Shown: in pieces, positions 1-5,435 of the stretch
Layout: the number at the start of each line of letters is the position of its first letter
How positions within the stretch are numbered: the stretch's first letter is position 1
NCBI GenBank assembly: GCA_002388905.1
Contig: DGNJ01000010.1
Location: forward strand, 1 to 5,435
From: Cellvibrionales bacterium UBA4495
Lineage (GTDB): Bacteria > Pseudomonadota > Gammaproteobacteria > Pseudomonadales > Porticoccaceae
Direction: 5' to 3'
Length of the DNA: 5,435 nucleotides
The notes under the pieces: generated by a model
What the model was told of the DNA's origin: nothing
Seen by the model: the letters and a program-made list of their open reading frames with translations, nothing else
The model's database searches: none
Position numbers and translations under genes: made by a program

Positions 1-485
<485 letters not shown>

Positions 486-683
486 TCGATCGGCCCTCGA
501 CTGATAGGCCAGAGGAGTTGGTAACTGAGGCGCCAGGCGCTGGCTCTACGCCCGAGACAGTTGAACCGGCGGCTTGAAAGGCTGTGGAGAGTCGAATCAG
601 CGGATGGATTGGCGGTGAACCGACACGAGAGGCCACCCCCTGCGTTGCGCAAGGGTTGAAGGAGAGCACCGAGAAGGCAATGG
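486..683. other. Non-coding tail of the IS between left end and transposase stop
   Basis: About 200 bp lie between the left inverted repeat and the transposase stop codon. I see no credible gene here. It contains an 11-bp inverted repeat, GCGCC-A-GGCGC (530-540), and an imperfect hairpin, CCCTGCG-TTG-CGCAAGGG (638-655). Neither is followed by a T-run on the minus strand, so neither looks like an intrinsic terminator. Such sequences may be subterminal transposase sites, which is inference. Confidence 0.5.
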
Positions 684-2015
684 CTATTCCAACTGGAAGG
701 CGGCGTGTAATAGCCAGTCCAGGCGGAAGTTATTTTTGGCAAAATCGAGCCGATAGCGCCGCCCGGTTTTTACCAACCGTGCCACCGAGCGCATCAGGTA
801 ACGAATCAAGAGTCGCAGGCCATGGCGCCGGGCCTTGTCGGGCAGCCATTCATACTGCACGGCCAGTAGCAGTAACTGGGCGATCTGGCCACAGGCATAG
901 AAGGCCTGATTGGCGTGGAAGCGCCGACAGGGCGGGTGATGCAAATCCATGTCGATGAGCGGGCCCTTGAAAGCGTTTTCCTGGCCCTGCTTGCCACGAT
1001 GGCGCCGTACCAATTCATCCACCGGCAAGTCGTCACGGGAGACGAGGATGACTGTATAGGCTGGGGTCAGGCGCCGTTGGGGGCCGTCGTACAGCTGCCG
1101 GATGACCACATAATGCTGCTGTTGCCAGCCGCCGGGACGGTGGTTAACGAGCGTGGCCGATTCCCCGCAGCCGATATCCTGCCAGGCCCTCTCGGGCAAG
1201 CCCTCCAGTTGCTTGAGGACAGGGCGGCGGTTGTTGTCGTGAGTCACGCTGATGGAGTAATCCCAGCCCCGTTCCGCGCAATAGCGGACAAAGGTGCCCC
1301 GGTAGTAGGCATTATCGGTACGCACCCAGACTGGCGTGTCGGCAGGCAGCAAGGTCGCCAGCTCCGCCAGTTGCTCCGCCCAACCACGCGCCACGTCAAC
1401 ACCGCCCGGATGCAGGTGGCCGCTGGCCCAAAGCCCGCCCAGAAACACGTTGTGCAGCCAGTATTGCGGCTCCCCGTTATAGCCCTTGCGCGCTTGTTCA
1501 AACAGACGACCGTCGACTTCGATGGCGGTACCGTCCACAAACACCGGCACATAGCCTTGCGTCTTGATGCCGTGCTCCACTATCGCGGGCGCCACCTGAC
1601 GGGCAAGCCGATGGGCGACAGCACGCAAGCGCGTCACATCGGCTTCACCAAAGCGGCACAGGTACTCTCCCAGGCGGCGTCCGGACGGGGCCGCGTTCAA
1701 CCCCAGCAGCGACTGCCCGGCAGGATCCGCGCGCAGCGCATCGAGATCGGACAGGGCGCCATTGCCGGCGGCCAGCGATGCGATCAGGCTCCACAGCATC
1801 TCGGCATCCGACGCACCACGTCGGCGGTGTTTGAGACGCACTGATTGACCCAGCGCGTCCAGCAGGCCCGTGCGCTGAGCCATCCGGGCCAGCAATGACC
1901 AACCGCCTGTGCCGATCAGGGCCGCGTCGGTGAAGTCGATATCGATTTTGGGTGGCAGAGGCATTAAGGTACTCATCGGCGCACTTGTCGGGTGGTGGGT
2001 TTGGTCACCCGGCAT
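684..2015 (-). CDS. IS1380-like DDE transposase
   Basis: This 443-residue protein would catalyse cut-and-paste or copy-type movement of the surrounding element. It has an RNase H-like DDE fold signature. The likely catalytic triad is Asp161 (FVDGT), Asp234 (VRTDNAYY) and Glu346 (GQENAFK). The EN..K arrangement after the last acidic residue, and lack of the IS4 Y-(2)-R-(3)-E-(6)-K signature, favour the IS1380 family over IS4 proper. The N-terminal ~120 residues, with a basic patch (KHRRRG, 62-67), probably bind the ends. The C-terminus is rich in Arg/Lys. No frameshift or internal stop is seen. The start is uncertain: Met1, Met14 and Met18 all lack a clear Shine-Dalgarno, and the conserved-looking part begins at Met18 (MPLPPKIDIDF, 1964). 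An in-frame TGA at 2025-2027 limits upstream extension. Function as a transposase is secure; the family is likely. Confidence 0.9.
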   Translation of the reverse strand: MPGDQTHHPTSAPMSTLMPLPPKIDIDFTDAALIGTGGWSLLARMAQRTGLLDALGQSVRLKHRRRGASDAEMLWSLIASLAAGNGALSDLDALRADPAGQSLLGLNAAPSGRRLGEYLCRFGEADVTRLRAVAHRLARQVAPAIVEHGIKTQGYVPVFVDGTAIEVDGRLFEQARKGYNGEPQYWLHNVFLGGLWASGHLHPGGVDVARGWAEQLAELATLLPADTPVWVRTDNAYYRGTFVRYCAERGWDYSISVTHDNNRRPVLKQLEGLPERAWQDIGCGESATLVNHRPGGWQQQHYVVIRQLYDGPQRRLTPAYTVILVSRDDLPVDELVRRHRGKQGQENAFKGPLIDMDLHHPPCRRFHANQAFYACGQIAQLLLLAVQYEWLPDKARRHGLRLLIRYLMRSVARLVKTGRRYRLDFAKNNFRLDWLLHAAFQLE

Positions 2016-2075
2016 TTTGCCAAATCACTCGGCAAGTTGCGCCTCTCCCACTCCTTCCTATCCTTCGGCGCCGCC

Positions 2076-2092
2076 CTTAACCGGGAGTTAAG
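2076..2092. repeat. Right terminal inverted repeat with its own palindrome
   Basis: The right end of the IS pairs with the left end over 2077-2092. It also contains a perfect internal palindrome, CTTAAC-CGGGA-GTTAAG (2076-2092). The left end lacks this palindrome, so the two ends are not equivalent. GGCGCC flanks the palindrome on both sides (2067-2072 and 2092-2097), the outer copy lying almost entirely in the target duplication. Confidence 0.7.
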
Positions 2093-2106
2093 GCGCCCTG
2101 CCAGGC
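2093..2106. repeat. Right copy of 14-bp direct repeat flanking the IS
   Basis: This is an identical copy of 456-469 (GCGCCCTGCCAGGC), directly after the last IS base and directly before the mtaD promoter region. It is interpreted as the second half of the target-site duplication. Removing the IS and one copy would restore a gyrA-mtaD intergenic region of about 192 bp. Confidence 0.75.
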
Positions 2107-2135
2107 GTCGCCCGATCGGCGATTTTCGCTATACT
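2107..2135 (+). promoter_or_regulatory. Predicted promoter of the mtaD-ubiG-mupP-yciK operon
   Basis: TATACT at 2130-2135 matches five of six bases of the sigma70 -10 box. With a 17-bp spacer the -35 position would be 2107-2112 (GTCGCC), which is poor, so the promoter may need an activator or be weak. Transcription would begin near 2142, leaving a leader of under 20 nt. The -35 position starts directly after the target duplication, so the IS replaced everything upstream of about -50. Confidence 0.45.
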
Positions 2136-2145
2136 GGCCGGCCAG
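2134..2145. promoter_or_regulatory. 12-bp perfect palindrome at the predicted mtaD transcription start
   Basis: CTGGCCGGCCAG is a perfect palindrome. It overlaps the last two bases of the -10 box and the expected start site, and ends 2 nt before the AAGGAG ribosome binding site (2148-2153). This is the position of a classic repressor operator. No regulator is encoded nearby, and in GC-rich DNA such a palindrome can arise by chance. Confidence 0.3.
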
Positions 2146-2158
2146 CAAAGGAGTCGCC

Positions 2159-3487
2159 ATGGAACCGCAAACCGTCGAACTGCTGATCCACGCCAAATGG
2201 GTGGCCCCGGTGGTACCCGAGGAAGCCGTCTACACCGACTGTGCCGTCGCCGTCGACCGGGGAAAAATCCTGGGCCTGCACCCCAGTGGCGAAGCCCGGC
2301 GGCGTTACCGCCCCCACCGGGAAGTAGTGCTGGACCGCCATATCCTGATTCCGGGGCTGGTCAACGCCCACGGCCATACGCCCATGACCTTGTTGCGCGG
2401 CTACGCCGACGATCTGCCCCTGCAACGCTGGCTCGAGGAGCATATATGGCCTGCGGAGGGCCGCTGGGTCGGTGAAGACTTCGTCCGGGACGGCGCCGAA
2501 CTGGCACTGGCCGAGATGCTCAAGACCGGCACCACCTGTTTTGCCGACATGTACTTCTTCCCCGACCTGGTGGCCAAACTCGCCTGGCAACACGGCGTCC
2601 GCTGCCAGGTGGCCTTCCCCGTCATCGACATGGCCAGCGCCTGGGCCAGGGGCATCGACGAATATATTCACAAGGGCCTGACGCTGTTCGACACCTTCAA
2701 GGACCACGAAATGGTCACCGTGGCCTTTGGCCCCCACGCCCCCTACACGGTGGACGACGCCACCCTGGACAAGATCGCGGTGCTGGCCAGCGAGGTGGAG
2801 GCCGGCATCCAGATCCATCTTCACGAAACCGCCGGGGAAGTGCGCGACGCCCTCTCCGCCACCGGCCAGCGCCCCATCGAACGCCTGCGGGACCACGGTT
2901 TGCTGACCCCCGCCACCCAGTGTGTGCACATGACCCAGGCAAACGACACCGATCTGGCGCTGCTTGCCGAGAGCGGCGCCCATGTGATCCATTGCCCGCG
3001 CTCCAACCTCAAGCTGGCCAGTGGCTTCTGTCCGGTGCACCTTCTCCAGGAGGCGGGTATCAACGTGGCCCTGGGCACCGACGGCGCCGCCAGCAACAAC
3101 AATCTCGACATGCTCGAGGAACTCCAGTTTTCGGCGCTGCTGGCCAAGGGCGTCAGCGGCGAGCCCACCGCCCTGCCCGCGGCCCGGGCCCTGCGCATGG
3201 CAACTCTGGACGGCGCCCGCGCCCTGGGTCTCGACGCGGTGACCGGCAGCCTGGAGGCGGGCAAATCCGCCGACCTGGCTGCCGTGGATCTCGGCGATAT
3301 CGGCTGCCAACCCATGTATAATCCCCTGTCCCAGCTCATTTACAGTCACGGCAGCAACGGCGTCAGCCACGTCTGGGTCAATGGCAAGTCACTGCTGGAA
3401 GACCGCGCCCTGCAGACCTTCAACGAGCACGAATTGATGGCCAAGGCCCGCCAGTGGCAACAGCGCATCGCCGGTCAAGGAATTTAG
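2159..3487 (+). CDS. mtaD: 5'-methylthioadenosine/S-adenosylhomocysteine deaminase family amidohydrolase
   Basis: This cytosolic metal-dependent deaminase (442 residues) belongs to the TRZ/ATZ branch of the amidohydrolase superfamily. It probably converts methylthioadenosine to methylthioinosine and/or S-adenosylhomocysteine to S-inosylhomocysteine. The TIM-barrel landmarks are present: metal ligands His71 and His73 (NAHGH), His220 with catalytic Glu223 (IHLHET), the strand-6 His257 (QCVHMTQ), and metal/catalytic Asp308 ([10 protein letters not shown]). The SNLKLASGF segment (282-290) and GPHAPYT (191-197) are typical of the MTA/SAH group. The N- and C-terminal flanks form the small beta-sandwich seen in this family. 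The start is well supported by AAGGAG five nt upstream. The gene is followed after 4 nt by ubiG. I recall Pseudomonas PA3170, in the same position, as an MTA deaminase. Substrate choice cannot be settled from sequence; related enzymes deaminate other adenosines, guanine or triazines. Confidence 0.88.
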   Translation: MEPQTVELLIHAKWVAPVVPEEAVYTDCAVAVDRGKILGLHPSGEARRRYRPHREVVLDRHILIPGLVNAHGHTPMTLLRGYADDLPLQRWLEEHIWPAEGRWVGEDFVRDGAELALAEMLKTGTTCFADMYFFPDLVAKLAWQHGVRCQVAFPVIDMASAWARGIDEYIHKGLTLFDTFKDHEMVTVAFGPHAPYTVDDATLDKIAVLASEVEAGIQIHLHETAGEVRDALSATGQRPIERLRDHGLLTPATQCVHMTQANDTDLALLAESGAHVIHCPRSNLKLASGFCPVHLLQEAGINVALGTDGAASNNNLDMLEELQFSALLAKGVSGEPTALPAARALRMATLDGARALGLDAVTGSLEAGKSADLAAVDLGDIGCQPMYNPLSQLIYSHGSNGVSHVWVNGKSLLEDRALQTFNEHELMAKARQWQQRIAGQGI

Positions 3488-3491
3488 GAGC

Positions 3492-4202
3492 ATGAGTTCA
3501 GACACCAACTTCGACCCTCGTGAAATTGCCAAATTCGAGGCCCTGGCCTCGCGCTGGTGGGATCGCGAGAGTGAGTTCAAGCCCCTGCATGACATTAATC
3601 CCCTGCGCGCCAACTGGATCGACAGGCTATCCCCCGTGGCCGAACGGCAGGTGCTCGATGTCGGCTGCGGTGGCGGGATCCTCTGCGAAGCACTGGCGCA
3701 CCGGGGTGCCCGGGTCACCGGCATCGACATGGGCGAAGCCCCGCTGGCGGTGGCGGAACTGCATAAGCTGGAAAGCGGTGTTGACGTCAGCTACCGACGC
3801 ATATCCGCCGAGGCCCTGGCCGGGGAGCGTCCGGGGGAATTCGACGTGGTCACCTGCCTGGAGATGCTCGAGCACGTTCCCGACCCCGCGTCGGTAGTGG
3901 CTGCCTGCGCACGGCTGGTTAAACCGGGGGGGCACGTCTACTTCTCCACCATCAACCGCAACCCCAAGGCCTACCTGTTTGCCATCGTCGGCGCCGAATA
4001 CATGCTCAAGCTGCTGCCCCGGGGCACCCATGAATACAGCAAATTCATCCGACCCTCGGAACTGGCTGCCTGGATCCGGACCGCCGGGCTGGAACTGGGG
4101 GAAATGACCGGGCTCACTTACAACCCCGTGACCCGCCGGTATTCCCTCAACGACAGGGACGTGACCGTGAACTATATGGTCCATGCCACCCGCCCCGAAT
4201 AA
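3492..4202 (+). CDS. ubiG: Ubiquinone biosynthesis O-methyltransferase UbiG
   Basis: UbiG performs both O-methylations of ubiquinone synthesis, on the polyprenyl hydroxyphenol and demethylubiquinol intermediates, using S-adenosylmethionine at the inner face of the membrane. The 236-residue protein matches the family from end to end. It begins with [14 protein letters not shown] at 11-24. SAM motif I is VLDVGCGGG (54-62) and the ribose-binding acid is Asp79 (GIDMG). [14 protein letters not shown] follows at 119-132 and KPGG at 144-147. The region [20 protein letters not shown] (166-185) corresponds to the segment reported to contact membrane lipid in E. coli UbiG. The start fits known N-termini. 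An AGGAG lies only 1 nt before the ATG, too close to work well. An AAGGA 10 nt upstream (3477-3481), inside the end of mtaD, is a more plausible site, which implies translation linked to mtaD. Confidence 0.97.
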   Translation: MSSDTNFDPREIAKFEALASRWWDRESEFKPLHDINPLRANWIDRLSPVAERQVLDVGCGGGILCEALAHRGARVTGIDMGEAPLAVAELHKLESGVDVSYRRISAEALAGERPGEFDVVTCLEMLEHVPDPASVVAACARLVKPGGHVYFSTINRNPKAYLFAIVGAEYMLKLLPRGTHEYSKFIRPSELAAWIRTAGLELGEMTGLTYNPVTRRYSLNDRDVTVNYMVHATRPE

Positions 4203-4222
4203 TCCCAGGCCCGACAGATTCC

Positions 4223-4885
4223 ATGCCCGCCGCCAAATTCAACGCCGTACTTTTTGATCTGGACGGTACCCTGCTGGATACCGCCCGGGACTTTTTTACC
4301 GCCCTCAACCGCCTTCTCACCGACAAAGGCAAGGCGCCCCTGCCCGAGGAAGTGATCCGCATTGCCGTGGCCAACGGCTCTGCCGGGCTCATTACCCTCG
4401 CCTTCCACATCGACCCGTCGGATACCGAATTCGAATTTTTGCGCCAGCAACTGCTGGAATACTACGGCGCCTGCCTGGCCGAACGCACCCGACTGTTTGC
4501 GGGCATGGAGGCAATTCTCCGGCGCCTGGCGGAAGAGGACATCCCCTGGGGTATTGTCACCAACAAGCCTCATTTCTATACCAACGCCATTCTCGAGCAG
4601 CTTGCCCTGCCCGCATCGCCGTCAGTGGTGATCTGCCCGGATCACGTCAGCCATACCAAGCCGCACCCGGAGCCGATCCTGATGGCCTGCCGGCAGTTGT
4701 CGGCGGAGCCGGCGAAAAGCATTTACATCGGCGACCACCTGCGCGACATTCAGTCCGGTCTCAACGCCGGTACGGTCACCGTGGCGGCGGCCTACGGCTA
4801 TATCGACGCCGGCGACAACCCGCGCAACTGGGGCGCCCACCATGTCATTTCCCGGGCGGCAGAACTCGTGCCGATACTCTTCTGA
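4223..4885 (+). CDS. mupP: N-acetylmuramic acid 6-phosphate phosphatase (HAD family, MupP-type)
   Basis: This 220-residue haloacid dehalogenase-type phosphatase has all four motifs. Motif I is FDLDGT with nucleophile Asp12 and Asp14, motif II is Thr113 (IVTNKP), motif III is Lys146 (TKPHPEP), and motif IV is Asp171/Asp175 (IGDHLRD). The helical cap lies between motifs I and II (about 18-90). Such genes were long labelled gph (phosphoglycolate phosphatase). The ICPDHVSHTKPHPEP stretch, the YGYI..GDNP.NWGA C-terminal block and the position between ubiG and a yciK-type gene match Pseudomonas MupP as I recall it. MupP dephosphorylates MurNAc-6-phosphate in the AmgK-MurU peptidoglycan recycling route, which bypasses de novo UDP-MurNAc synthesis. 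The gene begins 20 nt after ubiG with only a weak upstream CAGG, so its translation may depend on coupling. Phosphoglycolate phosphatase remains a less likely alternative. Confidence 0.85.
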   Translation: MPAAKFNAVLFDLDGTLLDTARDFFTALNRLLTDKGKAPLPEEVIRIAVANGSAGLITLAFHIDPSDTEFEFLRQQLLEYYGACLAERTRLFAGMEAILRRLAEEDIPWGIVTNKPHFYTNAILEQLALPASPSVVICPDHVSHTKPHPEPILMACRQLSAEPAKSIYIGDHLRDIQSGLNAGTVTVAAAYGYIDAGDNPRNWGAHHVISRAAELVPILF

Positions 4886-4907
4886 ACCGCCGCATCAACG
4901 CCCAAAT

Positions 4908-4911
4908 GGAG
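4908..4911 (+). promoter_or_regulatory. Ribosome binding site deciding the yciK start, with overlapping mini-ORF
   Basis: GGAG lies 8 nt before the ATG at 4920 and a second AGGA (4913-4916) lies 3 nt before it. An ATG at 4906 opens a five-codon frame (MEQDR) whose TGA (4921-4923) overlaps the yciK ATG as ATGA. That upstream ATG is out of frame with yciK and lacks its own SD, so 4920 is chosen as the gene start. Confidence 0.5.
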
Positions 4912-4919
4912 CAGGACCG

Positions 4920-5435
4920 ATGATCCCAGATGAAATCAGCCAATACCGGCCAGCCGGCAATCTTCTCCAGGACAGGGTGATCTTCGTCACCGGCGCCGGC
5001 GATGGCATCGGCCGCACCGCCGCCACGACCTTTGCCACTTTCGGGGCCACCGTCATCCTCGCCGGCCGCACGGTGGCCAAACTGGAGCAGGTCTACGATG
5101 CTATCGAGGGGGCGGGTCATCCCAGGCCCGCGATCTTCCCGGTCGATCTGGCAGGCGCCACCGAGGCGGATTACGCCGACATGGCCGGCCATCTGGACGA
5201 ACAGTTCGGCCGCCTTGACGGGCTCCTGCATAATGCCGGCCTGTTGGGGCAGCGCACCCCCATCGCCAACTACAAATCCGATGTCTGGCAGAGCGTCATG
5301 CAGGTCAACGTCACCGCCCAGTTCCTGCTCACCAAGGCCCTGCTGCCGGTGCTGGAAAAAAGCCGTGACGCCTCGGTGATGTTCACCTCCTCCGGCGTCG
5401 GCCGCCGGGGCAAGGCCTTTTGGGGCGCCTACGCG
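4920..5435 (+). CDS. yciK: YciK-type short-chain dehydrogenase/reductase (cut by right edge)
   Basis: The first 172 residues of a classical short-chain dehydrogenase are present. The cofactor-binding motif TGAGDGIGR is at 24-32. The LAGR segment (47-50) with Arg50 after the second strand is often seen with NADP(H) preference. NAG is at 105-107 (HNAGLLG), the catalytic-tetrad Asn is Asn130 (MQVNVTA), and the catalytic Ser is about Ser158 (FTSSGVGR). Tyr171 (WGAYA) is the presumed active-site tyrosine; the window stops before the partnering Lys. The stretches LLHNAGLLG, VWQ.VMQVNV and TSSGVGRRG.A.WGAYA closely track E. coli YciK, a conserved oxidoreductase whose physiological substrate I do not know. 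The protein starts 34 nt after mupP, within the same apparent operon. Family is certain; the specific symbol is likely. Confidence 0.9.
   Translation, partial: MIPDEISQYRPAGNLLQDRVIFVTGAGDGIGRTAATTFATFGATVILAGRTVAKLEQVYDAIEGAGHPRPAIFPVDLAGATEADYADMAGHLDEQFGRLDGLLHNAGLLGQRTPIANYKSDVWQSVMQVNVTAQFLLTKALLPVLEKSRDASVMFTSSGVGRRGKAFWGAYA

Noticed and set aside
638..655. Hairpin CCCTGCG-TTG-CGCAAGGG as a transposase terminator
   Set aside because: The stem has a bulge and no T-run follows on the minus strand, so it does not meet the pattern of an intrinsic terminator.
915..1844. Long (309-codon) plus-strand reading frame opposite the transposase
   Set aside because: It is fully antisense to a well-supported transposase, resembles no family I know, and long antisense frames are common in GC-rich genes.
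2067..2097. Nested palindrome at the IS right end as a terminator or attachment site
   Set aside because: It has no T-run on either strand, and the outer GGCGCC pair is offset by four unpaired bases. It is better explained as the IS end plus target sequence.
2129..3370. 413-codon minus-strand reading frame opposite mtaD
   Set aside because: It is antisense to an amidohydrolase with complete catalytic motifs. Its Gly/His/Val/Gln-rich composition is typical of a reverse-strand shadow.
3627..4184. 185-codon minus-strand frame opposite ubiG
   Set aside because: Antisense to a clear UbiG gene, with no family resemblance.

Overview
The window looks like chromosomal DNA from a GC-rich gammaproteobacterium. 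Three things support this. The GyrA N-terminus closely follows the Escherichia/Pseudomonas form. There is a ubiquinone (UbiG) gene. The order gyrA | MTA/SAH deaminase - ubiG - mupP - yciK resembles, as I recall it, the Pseudomonas aeruginosa PA3168-PA3173 neighbourhood. In Pseudomonas I recall mtnA lying between gyrA and the deaminase gene; it is absent here, so this is probably a non-Pseudomonas lineage. I cannot name the genus.

Layout. Positions 1-329 (minus strand) hold the first ~109 codons of gyrA, which runs off the left edge. Positions 330-469 are the gyrA leader and promoter region. Positions 470-2092 are a 1623-bp insertion sequence with one transposase on the minus strand (684-2015), imperfect 16-bp terminal inverted repeats (12/16), and an exact 14-bp direct repeat abutting both ends (456-469 and 2093-2106). 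Positions 2107-2158 are the short promoter/leader of the rightward operon. Positions 2159-5435 are four same-strand genes with gaps of 4, 20 and 34 nt: an MTA/SAH-type amidohydrolase (mtaD), ubiG, mupP, and the start of the short-chain dehydrogenase yciK, which is cut by the right edge.

The IS sits in what was a ~192-bp divergent intergenic region between gyrA and mtaD. Both core promoters appear to remain outside the element. The transposase points the same way as gyrA, and no intrinsic terminator is visible between them, so read-through into gyrA is possible.

How the genes work together. UbiG uses S-adenosylmethionine and releases S-adenosylhomocysteine. The upstream deaminase belongs to the family that deaminates methylthioadenosine and S-adenosylhomocysteine, so it may help clear methylation and polyamine by-products. 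MupP is the MurNAc-6-phosphate phosphatase of the cell-wall recycling route known from Pseudomonas. YciK is a conserved oxidoreductase of unclear substrate. Apart from the IS and its unusually long target duplication, this is ordinary housekeeping DNA. I found no convincing evidence of a new multi-gene system.
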